From an uncultured Neomegalonema sp. (GTDB lineage Bacteria; Pseudomonadota; Alphaproteobacteria; Rhodobacterales; Rhodobacteraceae): a stretch of 24,736 nucleotides of DNA. Under the pieces are notes generated by a model that worked only from the letters and a program-made list of their open reading frames with translations, made no database searches and had not been told where the DNA came from. Below are positions 13,551-20,787 of the stretch, piece by piece. Position numbers and translations under genes: made by a program. Position 1 is the stretch's first letter. Each line of letters starts with the position of its first letter. Location of the stretch: NCBI GenBank assembly GCA_937958345.1, contig CALGNW010000341.1, positions 1-24,736 of the forward strand. Direction: 5' to 3'.

Positions 13551-14866
13551 CGGTCATGCGCACGCTCCCTTTCGTCGCGGCGCTTTGCTGCGCGTCTGCG
13601 ATTTGCCCCTCACCTTCTTTTGCCGGGGTTCCGGCCTGCGAGCCGATTGCCTATCCCGAAATATCACCGGAAAAGGCACGCCTCGGGCAACTGCTTTTCT
13701 ACGATCCGATCCTGAGCGGATCGAAAACAGTTTCCTGCGCAACATGTCACCACCCGAAACACGGGACGTCGGATGGCGTCTCGCTATCGCTCGGAGACGG
13801 CGGTATCGGACTTGGCCCGCAGCGTACAGCAGACCCCGCCAACCTCCCCGAACAACGTATTCCCCGCAACGCGACGGCCCTGTTCAATCTCGGCGCGCCT
13901 GAATTTTCGGTGATGTTCGCAGACGGGCGGTTAGAGGCTGTCGCGGACGGATTACGGACACCGCTGGGCGAGGATTTCAACAAGTCGGGTCTTTCCGTTC
14001 TTGCTGCCCAGACGATGTTTCCGGTTCTGTCACCCGACGAAATGGCAGGTCATTATCAGGAAAGCGACATGGCACAGGCGGTGCGCCAGGGGTTGCTGAC
14101 CCATGACGGCGGTGCTTGGGCCATTCTGACGAACCGGATCGAGGCGATACCTGCCTATCGCACCGCGTTCGATTTGGCCTATGGCCGCGACAGACCGGTC
14201 GATTTTGCCGGCATTGCCGATGCGCTCGCCGCTTTTATTGCCGACGAGTGGCGCGCGGATGACAGCCCGTTCGACCGCTTCATCTGTACCGGAGAACCGC
14301 TGAACGAAAGCGCCGCACGCGGGATGGACCTATTCTACGGCAAGGCGGGCTGCGCTGATTGCCATTCAGGACGCTTCCAGACCGATCACGACTTCCACGC
14401 CATCGCCATGCCGCAACTCGGCCCCGGCAAGGCAGCCCGGTTTGAAAGCCACGCACGGGACGAGGGCCGTATGCGGGTGACGGGCCGTGCCGATGACGCC
14501 TATGCCTTTCGCACACCAAGCCTGAGAAACATAACCGCCTCCGCACCCTACGGTCACGCCGGAGCTTATGCCACGCTCGAGGCGGCGCTTCGCCATCACC
14601 TCGACCCTGTGGCCGCACTTGAAAACTATGATCGCACGCAGGCCATTCTTGCAGAGTTGCCAAAGGCGGCAGACTTTCGCGTTCTGGATAATCCCCGCGA
14701 CCGGGCGGAGATCGCAGCGGCAAACACGCTACAGCCAACCGCACTGAGCGATGCCGAGGTCGATGCCGTTCTGGCGTTTCTGATTGCGCTTACCGATGAA
14801 GCCGGAAATCGCGGACGGCTTGGCGTGCCGGACGCCGTGCCAAGCGGCCTGCCGGTCGCGCAATAG
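13547..14866 (+). CDS. Periplasmic di-haem cytochrome c peroxidase / MauG-like protein
   Basis: A 439-residue exported c-type cytochrome. The signal peptide runs to about residue 26 (SPSFA). Two haem-attachment sites are visible: CATCH (C64-C67-H68) and CADCH (C269-C272-H273). Family motifs include RLGQLLFYDPILSG (45-58), RNATALFNLGAPEF, and FRTPSLRNITASAPYGHAG (321-339). M287 in AMPQLGPG is a candidate axial ligand. The family either reduces H2O2 or, as in MauG and MbnH, performs oxidation of Trp/Tyr in a partner protein. The start overlaps the ABC ATPase stop as ATGA, so a respiratory or maturation-type enzyme is coupled to a sugar importer. The 3' end overlaps the convergent gene by 77 bp. 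An alternative start is the ATG at 13556. Confidence 0.9.
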   Translation: MTVMRTLPFVAALCCASAICPSPSFAGVPACEPIAYPEISPEKARLGQLLFYDPILSGSKTVSCATCHHPKHGTSDGVSLSLGDGGIGLGPQRTADPANLPEQRIPRNATALFNLGAPEFSVMFADGRLEAVADGLRTPLGEDFNKSGLSVLAAQTMFPVLSPDEMAGHYQESDMAQAVRQGLLTHDGGAWAILTNRIEAIPAYRTAFDLAYGRDRPVDFAGIADALAAFIADEWRADDSPFDRFICTGEPLNESAARGMDLFYGKAGCADCHSGRFQTDHDFHAIAMPQLGPGKAARFESHARDEGRMRVTGRADDAYAFRTPSLRNITASAPYGHAGAYATLEAALRHHLDPVAALENYDRTQAILAELPKAADFRVLDNPRDRAEIAAANTLQPTALSDAEVDAVLAFLIALTDEAGNRGRLGVPDAVPSGLPVAQ

Positions 14867-16394
14867 ACTTTTCCGCCCGCCGGATTGAAACGCGCGTATC
14901 CGGCCTGACCGCCCGCCACGCCGCGACCGTCCCGTCGGGCCAGATCACACGAAGCCTCGGGGTGCGCGCAGTGCCAAGTCCGAAATGATGCGGGCCGAGC
15001 GCGCCGCTGGCATGACCGCCGCCAACGGTCACCTCGCGCGTCTGGATGCCCGCGCGGGTTTCGACTTCGATAAACGCACCGACCGCATCGACATTCGGAC
15101 CCGCTTGAGAAATCGAGACTGAAATCCAACCGCCTGTATTTGTGCCGACATTCTGATAAATCTCGAACGGTGCGCGGCGGTTGTTGACGGCAATATCCAG
15201 CAGGCCGTCATTATTGAGGTCCGCGACAACCGCACCCCGCCCCCGCACCATCGACGCAAGACCGGCGGCCTCGCCCGCCTCGGAAAACGATCCGTCCTCG
15301 GTTTGCATCAACAGATTATTGGGATCATCGGCAGCGTTAGACGGCATTTGCTCGACATTGCCCTTGGCAACGAAAACATCATCACGGCCATCATTGTTAA
15401 AATCGGCAAAGGCCGCATGCCAGCCCGTGGAGGGCCGGCCATCGCCGCCGGTATAGGGACGGTGGGCGGTGTGTCCGGTCTCAAAACGAGCATCCTCGTA
15501 TCCCGGTCCTTCGCCTGTCGGATATTGCAACTTCTGATCGCCCATGCTGGTCAGATAAATCTCCGGCAGGCCGTCGCCGGTGATGTCCCGGCTTGCGATA
15601 CCCATGCCCCAGATTGACTGATCGCGCCACCCGTCCGCATCGGTATAAAGGCGCGGTTCGGCTTCCATCGCCCACATCTGCTCGGACCCGCCCCGCACAT
15701 AATAGTGCCGGTCGTTCGAGGCACGCAAATCCGCGCGGCCCTGCCTCCCCCAATCACTGAACAAGATCGACAGCGCACAGTGACCGGGCGCGAGATCACT
15801 GCGCACCCAGCCGCTTCCCTCAGGCCGATAAAGCGTGTTGGTATCGCACGTGCCGAACGGCCCCTCAGGGTTCGAGCGATCAACATAATTACCGAAGGCG
15901 AGCGTGGGCAGCGCATTTCCCGCCTCCCACGTTGCTGAAAAGGCCGTTGTCCATTTGTCGGCACTCGCCAGGGCCAGCCGCTTGAACGTGCAATCCGGCC
16001 CGCCCTCGAAGATCATGTTTTCTCCGACCCGCAATACGACAAGATCGGGATAACCGTCCGAATTCACATCGAGGGGATAAGCACCGGTCACACTTTTCAG
16101 GCTGATCTCCGGCGGTGTTTGCGGCACAAATTTCAGCCCGGGCGGCGTCGAGTTATTCCGCAGCAGCATCGACGGGCTGTCCCCTCCGGCGATAAACAAC
16201 TCGGGCAGGGTATCGCCATTGCAATCGAACGCAGCGACACCGCCGCCGACGAAATGTTCCCAACCGCCGGTATATTCGTGGTCAATTATTTGCTTGGAGA
16301 ACCGAGGCTCTGCCGTGACAGGCAGGGCGAGCAATGCGGTCAGAGCCGCACCGTAAAACCGGACGGCGCAGTAACCGGCAAGCGCCTTAGCCAT
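14790..16394 (-). CDS. Secreted FG-GAP repeat protein with ASPIC/UnbV domain (CRTAC1-like)
   Basis: A 534-residue exported protein. The signal peptide has a hydrophobic core FYGAALTALLALPVTA (13-28). A beta-propeller carries calcium-type FG-GAP loops: DCNGDTLPEL (57-66), DVNSDGYPDL (109-118), DITGDGLPEI (270-279), DFNNDGRDDV (331-340) and DLNNDGLLDI (392-401). The ASPIC/UnbV domain lies at about 423-508 (GAFIEVETRAG, GGGHASGALGPHHFGLG, VIWPDG). It has four Cys (58, 135, 183, 206) and 12 Trp in the mature part. Residues from 510 on are an Arg-rich tail encoded antisense to the peroxidase gene. The ATG 16394 shares its A with the lactonase stop (TGATG); a TTG one codon earlier is the alternative. 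Function is unknown; partnership with the adjacent MauG-like enzyme is inferred. Confidence 0.85.
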   Translation of the reverse strand: MAKALAGYCAVRFYGAALTALLALPVTAEPRFSKQIIDHEYTGGWEHFVGGGVAAFDCNGDTLPELFIAGGDSPSMLLRNNSTPPGLKFVPQTPPEISLKSVTGAYPLDVNSDGYPDLVVLRVGENMIFEGGPDCTFKRLALASADKWTTAFSATWEAGNALPTLAFGNYVDRSNPEGPFGTCDTNTLYRPEGSGWVRSDLAPGHCALSILFSDWGRQGRADLRASNDRHYYVRGGSEQMWAMEAEPRLYTDADGWRDQSIWGMGIASRDITGDGLPEIYLTSMGDQKLQYPTGEGPGYEDARFETGHTAHRPYTGGDGRPSTGWHAAFADFNNDGRDDVFVAKGNVEQMPSNAADDPNNLLMQTEDGSFSEAGEAAGLASMVRGRGAVVADLNNDGLLDIAVNNRRAPFEIYQNVGTNTGGWISVSISQAGPNVDAVGAFIEVETRAGIQTREVTVGGGHASGALGPHHFGLGTARTPRLRVIWPDGTVAAWRAVRPDTRVSIRRAEKSIARPAGRLARRPARQAVRDFRLHR

Positions 16395-17275
16395 CAACCC
16401 GAAAACAGCGGCGTTGCGAAGCGGTCTTCGGGCAGACCTGTGACGCCCGGCTCGCAGACAAATAAACTGCCGGAGTGCGGGCTTGCCTCCAACTCCGATT
16501 GGCCGAGGTTTTCACGCGCCGTGGTGATATAAAGTCTGTCCAGATTATCGCCGCCGAAACAGGCACAAGTCACCTGCGGCGCGGCGACGTCAATCGCCAT
16601 ACCGTCCGAGCCGTCCGGCATAATACGCTGCACGATGCCGCCGCCGAACCGTGCATTCCAAAGCGCGCCCGCGGAATCCACGCACGACCCGTCAGGCACG
16701 CCGCCGCTGTCGCCGACGGTATAGAACGTCTCGGCCTGCCCCATTGCGCCCGTCTCGGGATCGTAAGCAATCCGCGAAATGACCCGCGTCGGCGAGTCGG
16801 CAAAATACAGCCACTTGCCATCGGGGGAAAAGCAGATCGAGTTGGTGCATCGCACGTCATTCATCAGCGTTTCGACGGACTGACCGTCATAGCGAACAAC
16901 GCTGGACAGCGGCGTCAGATCAACCTCGTCGATCCCCCCGACAAGAAAGCGGCCCTGACGGTCACAGCGGCCATCATTGGTGCGCGTGTTCGGCTGATCC
17001 GGTTCAAAGGCGGCGATCAGCTCGCGCCGGTCGGCGTCAAGATCCCAACGGAATAAACCGCTGTCGAACGCGGCAAGAATTTTATTCTGAGGGTCGAAGG
17101 TAAAACTGCACAGCCTCTCAGGCAGGGCGGTCGTTTCGACCGATCCGCCATCGGCATTGCACGACCACAGCGCCTTGCCGTGAATATCCGTCCACCATAC
17201 CCGCCGGTGATCGGCATTCCATTGAACGCCCTCGCCCAGCGTATTCTGCGCCTCGATCAGCAGGTCGGCCTTCAT
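16394..17275 (-). CDS. SMP-30/gluconolactonase-family sugar lactonase
   Basis: A 293-residue cytoplasmic six-bladed propeller that opens sugar lactones to aldonic acids. The metal ligands of the family are recognisable: E15 (LGEGVQW), N145 (CTNSICFSPDG) and D195 (VPDGSCVD), with the substrate-side N100 in TRTNDGRCD. The closing GVPDGSCVDSAGALWNARFGGG segment is typical of arabino-, xylono- and galactonolactonases. It supplies the step after either of the two XylB-like dehydrogenases. The start ATG overlaps the ATPase stop (ATGA, 17272-17275), so it is translated with the xylose-type importer. Exact lactone specificity is not visible. Confidence 0.92.
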   Translation of the reverse strand: MKADLLIEAQNTLGEGVQWNADHRRVWWTDIHGKALWSCNADGGSVETTALPERLCSFTFDPQNKILAAFDSGLFRWDLDADRRELIAAFEPDQPNTRTNDGRCDRQGRFLVGGIDEVDLTPLSSVVRYDGQSVETLMNDVRCTNSICFSPDGKWLYFADSPTRVISRIAYDPETGAMGQAETFYTVGDSGGVPDGSCVDSAGALWNARFGGGIVQRIMPDGSDGMAIDVAAPQVTCACFGGDNLDRLYITTARENLGQSELEASPHSGSLFVCEPGVTGLPEDRFATPLFSG

Positions 17276-18033
17276 GCGCTTGCGTCCGCTGTCTGGCCCG
17301 GTTTTTTACCAAGGATAATCATGCCGAGGATATCATCGTCGGTAACGTCCTCGACGCGCTCGGTCCCCACCAATGCGCCGTTTTTCATCACGGAAATACG
17401 GTCGCACAGTTCCATGACATCATGCACATCGTGCGAGATCAGAAAGATGCCGAGGCCCTGCGATTTCAACTCTTCGATCAACTCGGCAACCATCTTGGTT
17501 TCCTGTGGTCCGAGCGCCGCCGTCGGTTCATCCATAATCAGGATTTTCGCGTTGAAATAGACCGCGCGCGCGATGGCGACCGACTGGCGCTGCCCGCCGG
17601 ACAGAGCCTTCACCGGTTCGGCAAATTTCGCAAAATTGGGATTGAGGCGGCCCATGATCCTGCGCGTCTCTGCCTCCATGCGGTCGTCATCGACAAAGCC
17701 GAGCGACGTGGTCAGTTCGCGGCCCAGAAAAAGATTGGAGGACGCGTCGAGGTTATCGGCCAGCGCGAGGGTCTGATAAATCGTTTCGATGTTCAGCGCG
17801 CGGGCGTCGCGGGGACTGCGGATATCCGCCTTCTCTCCGTTCACAAAAATTTCGCCGCTGTCCTTTTGGTACGCGCCGGAAAGAATTTTAATCAACGTCG
17901 ATTTTCCCGCGCCGTTATGGCCCAGCAGGCCGACGACTTCACCGGGATATAAATCAACCGACACATGATCGACCGCTTTGACGCCGCCGAAGGCGATCGA
18001 GATGTCTTTCATTTCAACAAGGGGCGTCGTCAT
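17272..18033 (-). CDS. xylG: Sugar ABC transporter ATPase, single-domain XylG/FrcA type (CUT2)
   Basis: A 253-residue ATPase with one nucleotide-binding domain. Walker A is GHNGAGKST (38-46), the signature LSGGQ (144-148), Walker B ILIMDE (164-169) and the switch H201 in LISHDVHD. Classical CUT2 ATPases are about 500 residues with two fused domains; this is a short, FrcA-like form and would act as a homodimer. It ends in a short Ala/Thr-rich tail with no truncation signs. The start shares a base with the permease stop (TGATG, 18031-18035) and the stop overlaps the lactonase start. It powers the XylH-type permease. Confidence 0.92.
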   Translation of the reverse strand: MTTPLVEMKDISIAFGGVKAVDHVSVDLYPGEVVGLLGHNGAGKSTLIKILSGAYQKDSGEIFVNGEKADIRSPRDARALNIETIYQTLALADNLDASSNLFLGRELTTSLGFVDDDRMEAETRRIMGRLNPNFAKFAEPVKALSGGQRQSVAIARAVYFNAKILIMDEPTAALGPQETKMVAELIEELKSQGLGIFLISHDVHDVMELCDRISVMKNGALVGTERVEDVTDDDILGMIILGKKPGQTADASA

Positions 18034-19319
18034 CAGGCGTCTCCCGTGCGGCGGCGATAGATAATGTCGATCAGGACGGCAATCACAAGAACTGCGCCGA
18101 CCACGATATTCTGTAACGGCGCATCGACGCCGACCATCGCCATGCCGGATTGTAGCGATTGCATCACCAGCGCGCCGAGGATCGCGCCATAGATCGTACC
18201 CAGCCCCCCGGACAATGCGGTTCCGCCAATGACGGCGGCGGCAATCACCCGCAACTCATCCAGCGTCCCGATATCATTCGAGTGATTGGACAGACGCGCC
18301 GAGGCGACAACAGCCGAGATTGCGCAAAGCGCCCCCATCAGGGCAAAGATCTTTACCGTCAGCATGCGCGTGTTGATCCCCGACAACTCTGCCGCGTCGG
18401 GGTTGCCGCCCGTGGCAAAGATATACCGGCCCAACCGCGTGCGCCGCGCGATGATGGTCATTCCGATTGTGATGACGATCAGGACAAGGACCGAAATCGG
18501 CAAACCATACCCCTCGGTATATCCCTCCGGCATCACCTCGCCGCGCGCTTCAAACATCCGTTCAAGACGGCGGGTCGGAATCTGATAGGCGTTGAGGACC
18601 GAGACAAACCCCATTATCGCACCGGCGGCAATCGCGATCAGGCCCAGCTCGGCCCAGACCGGTTTGACCTGAAACCCGTGCTTTTGTTTGCGGCGGCGGC
18701 CACTCCACAGCGCATAGGCAGCGCCGACGGAACAGATAATGCCCAATATCCACGACGCCTGAACGCCCAGCGTGCCGTTGGTTCCGCCGAACATCATAAA
18801 GGTCGGGTCCAGCGGCCCGATGGTCGCGCCGTCGGTCTGATACCAGCCGACGTTGCGCCAGATCAGCAACCCGCCGAGCGTCACGATAAAGGCGGGGATG
18901 GTCAGGTATCCGACGAGCCAGCCCTGAAACGCGCCGATCGCTGTTCCGACAATCAGGCCGGTCAGCACGGCAATGATCCAGATGAAAGGGCTGCCCAACT
19001 CGATGCCGACAACCTGCGGCAACAGCCACGTCTGCATCATTGCCATCGAGGCCGAGCATGTCGCCAGCAACGCGCCGACGCTCAGATCAATGTGACGGCA
19101 GACGATAATAAAGACCATGCCGGTCGCCATGATTGCGACCGACACCGTCTGGATTGTCAGGTTAAAAATGTTGCGCGGTGTCAGAAACCGTCCGCCTGTC
19201 AGAAAGTCGAAGACAAGGCACAAAACGATGAATGCCCCGATCATACCCAGCAACCGGGTATCAAGTTCGAGAGTCTCGAAGACGCTCTTACGTTTGGCGG
19301 GTTGGAGATTGTCGCTCAT
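18033..19319 (-). CDS. xylH: Sugar ABC transporter permease, XylH type (CUT2)
   Basis: A 428-residue inner-membrane permease of the ribose/xylose (BPD_transp_2) family with around ten or more hydrophobic segments. Family landmarks are FLTPRNIFNL, CRHIDLSVGALL, GWLVGYLTIPAFIVTLGG, and the ATPase-contact loop GGNPDAAELSGI. A basic insert SGRRRKQKHG near residue 205 and the extra length (E. coli XylH is about 393) give a larger central loop, as in other long XylH proteins. The start lies 170 nt behind the xylF stop, beyond a hairpin. It works with the binding protein XylF and the ATPase XylG on either side. Confidence 0.93.
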   Translation of the reverse strand: MSDNLQPAKRKSVFETLELDTRLLGMIGAFIVLCLVFDFLTGGRFLTPRNIFNLTIQTVSVAIMATGMVFIIVCRHIDLSVGALLATCSASMAMMQTWLLPQVVGIELGSPFIWIIAVLTGLIVGTAIGAFQGWLVGYLTIPAFIVTLGGLLIWRNVGWYQTDGATIGPLDPTFMMFGGTNGTLGVQASWILGIICSVGAAYALWSGRRRKQKHGFQVKPVWAELGLIAIAAGAIMGFVSVLNAYQIPTRRLERMFEARGEVMPEGYTEGYGLPISVLVLIVITIGMTIIARRTRLGRYIFATGGNPDAAELSGINTRMLTVKIFALMGALCAISAVVASARLSNHSNDIGTLDELRVIAAAVIGGTALSGGLGTIYGAILGALVMQSLQSGMAMVGVDAPLQNIVVGAVLVIAVLIDIIYRRRTGDA

Positions 19320-19452
19320 TGATCCGTCTGCCTTGAAAAAGCAACCTGCACTTGCGGCGGTGCATCCCGTTGATCCGGGCCGCCACGAGAGGTTTTTTCG
19401 ATGGTCGGTTCAGCGCATTCAGCGCGATGCTTCGCACGGCGGCGAAGGTAAA

Positions 19453-19480
19453 GGGCGGGATAGCCAACGCTGCCCCGCCC
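19453..19480 (-). promoter_or_regulatory. Intercistronic hairpin behind xylF
   Basis: GGGCGGG (19453-19459) pairs with CCCGCCC (19474-19480) across a 14-nt loop, and inside it AGC and GCT can pair further. It begins 10 nt after the xylF stop in the direction of transcription. Only TTTA follows it on the message, so it is a weak terminator at best and more likely protects xylF mRNA or attenuates xylHG. The remaining part of 19320-19489 shows no gene. Confidence 0.6.
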
Positions 19481-19489
19481 TCAAAGTGC

Positions 19490-20527
19490 TTAGTTACAAG
19501 GTGCGGGGCCGTCGGAAACGCCCTGACACAGTTTGTCTTTCTCGATCCAGCCCGCATCAACGACAGCCGAAAGATTGGCTGCGGTAATCGGGTTCGGCGC
19601 AAGGAAGATCGCGTTCATGGTCGTGTCGCCCGGCGAGGTCCACTCGCTCGAACCGTAGATCGAACCGCCCGGCACGCCCTTGGCAAGGGTCACGGCAATC
19701 TGGCCGGCGGCCTTACCGAGTTCGCGTGCGTCTTTCCAGACGGAAACAGTCTGCGTGCCCTTGGCAACACGGTTCAGTGCGGCATGGTCGCCGTCCTGAC
19801 CGGAAACCGGAATACCGTCCATACCCTGAGCAGTCAGAGCAGCAACAACACCGCCAGCCGTACCGTCATTCGATGCGACAACAGCATCAACCTTGTTGTC
19901 CTGCGCGGTCAGGATCTGCTCCATGTTGCGCTGGGCGTTTGCAGGCAACCAGCCGTCTGTATAGGCCTCTCCGACGATTTCGATATCACCGGCATCAATG
20001 GCGGCCTGCAGGATTTCCTGCTGTCCGCCGCGCAGGAAGTCTGCGTTCGGATCGGTGTTCGATCCCTTGATCATCACGTATTTGCCCGAGGGCTGAGCGG
20101 CGAGAACCGCGCGTGCCTGCATCCGGCCAACTTCGACGTTGTCAAAGGTCAGATAAAATGCGCGGCTGTCTTCGATCAGACGGTCATACCCGACAATCGG
20201 AATGCCCTCATCCGACGCGGCATCAACAGCAGGGCCGATGGCTTTGGCGTCTTGTGCGAGGATGATCAGTGCGTCTGCACCCTGTGCGATCAGGCTCTCG
20301 ATATCCGAAAGCTGTTTTGCCGAAGAAGACTGCGCATCCGCTGAAATGTATTTCGCGCCTGCGGCCTCGAGAGCGGCCTTGATCGCGGCTTCATCCGTCT
20401 TCCAGCGTTCTTCCTGAAAGTTCGACCAGCTGACGCCGACCGTCGTTCCGCTATGACCGTCGGCATGCGCGACCGTCGTAAGGCCGGTGCTGAGCGCAGC
20501 TGCAGCGACAAGTTTCATGAACTTCAT
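19490..20527 (-). CDS. xylF: D-xylose-type sugar-binding protein of an ABC transporter
   Basis: A 345-residue periplasmic binding protein. The signal peptide MKFMKLVAAAALSTGLTT is cleaved after about AHA (22). The mature sequence tracks E. coli XylF: VSWSNFQEERWKTDEAAIK, QLSDIESLIAQGADALII, VGYDRLIEDS, TFDNVEVGRMQA, TDGWLPANAQRNMEQIL, VDAVVASNDGTAGG and PVSGQDGDHAALNRVAKG. Two cysteines close to the C-terminus (KLCQGVSDGPAPCN) may bridge. The frame is open upstream to 20701, but the ATG at 20527 has GGGAG about 7 nt before it and starts the signal peptide. Xylose is the family substrate; a related aldose such as galactose or arabinose is possible given the neighbouring genes. Confidence 0.93.
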   Translation of the reverse strand: MKFMKLVAAAALSTGLTTVAHADGHSGTTVGVSWSNFQEERWKTDEAAIKAALEAAGAKYISADAQSSSAKQLSDIESLIAQGADALIILAQDAKAIGPAVDAASDEGIPIVGYDRLIEDSRAFYLTFDNVEVGRMQARAVLAAQPSGKYVMIKGSNTDPNADFLRGGQQEILQAAIDAGDIEIVGEAYTDGWLPANAQRNMEQILTAQDNKVDAVVASNDGTAGGVVAALTAQGMDGIPVSGQDGDHAALNRVAKGTQTVSVWKDARELGKAAGQIAVTLAKGVPGGSIYGSSEWTSPGDTTMNAIFLAPNPITAANLSAVVDAGWIEKDKLCQGVSDGPAPCN

Positions 20528-20623
20528 ATTCAGTCTCCCATTTTTGCTCCGGAATTTTGCTCCGGCTGTCGGGACGAACGCGACATGGTTCGGCCTCTTG
20601 AGTCTGAAACTCGCCTGAATAAC

Positions 20624-20646
20624 TTTGATAGTCAAATTAAATTGAC
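20624..20646. promoter_or_regulatory. Overlapping A/T-rich palindromes upstream of xylF
   Basis: TTTGA-TAG-TCAAA (20624-20636) and GTCAA-ATTAAA-TTGAC (20631-20646) overlap and share the TCAA half-site, giving three alternating half-sites roughly 100 bp before the xylF start. The A/T-rich inverted layout suits a ROK-type or LacI-type operator. The regulator encoded at 21558 is the nearest candidate. Confidence 0.45.
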
Positions 20647-20674
20647 GCCTAAAATGCCTGCGGTTAGAGTTTTG

Positions 20675-20755
20675 TTGCGCTGATATGGCGCAAAGCTGCA
20701 TAAAAATGCGCGACCCTTGGGGTATTCACCCAAAAATAGTTCTGTGACTGAACTA
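20675..20755. promoter_or_regulatory. Three N7-spaced palindromes in the divergent xylF / SDR promoter region
   Basis: Three inverted repeats, each with a 7-bp centre, follow each other: TTGCGC...GCGCAA (20675-20693), TTGGG...CCCAA (20717-20733) and TAGTTC...GAACTA (20737-20755). Their centres are 41 and 21 bp apart, close to whole turns of the helix. The last overlaps a -10-like TATATT (20754-20759) for the plus-strand operon; no good -35 box lies before it, which would fit an activated promoter. The arms differ, so more than one protein may be involved. Confidence 0.45.
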
Positions 20756-20787
20756 TATTAGGGCCGTGATCCAGTTAGGATTCGATG

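Noticed and set aside
17272..18033. Truncation of XylG, because CUT2 ATPases are often about 500 residues
   Set aside because: All ATPase motifs are complete, both ends overlap neighbouring genes cleanly, and short single-domain forms such as FrcA are established.
18159..19322. 387-residue plus-strand open frame opposite xylH
   Set aside because: It is full of Arg, His, Gln and Asp, the usual result of reading a hydrophobic permease gene backwards; no ribosome site and no family match.
19380..19400. Run of six T's with a preceding GC-rich stretch as a plus-strand terminator
   Set aside because: No plus-strand gene ends nearby and the preceding stem is only about 4 bp; on the minus strand it would be an A-run.
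20528..20701. 58-residue N-terminal extension of xylF
   Set aside because: It precedes a normal signal peptide and its own Shine-Dalgarno; the extension covers the likely promoter and operator region.
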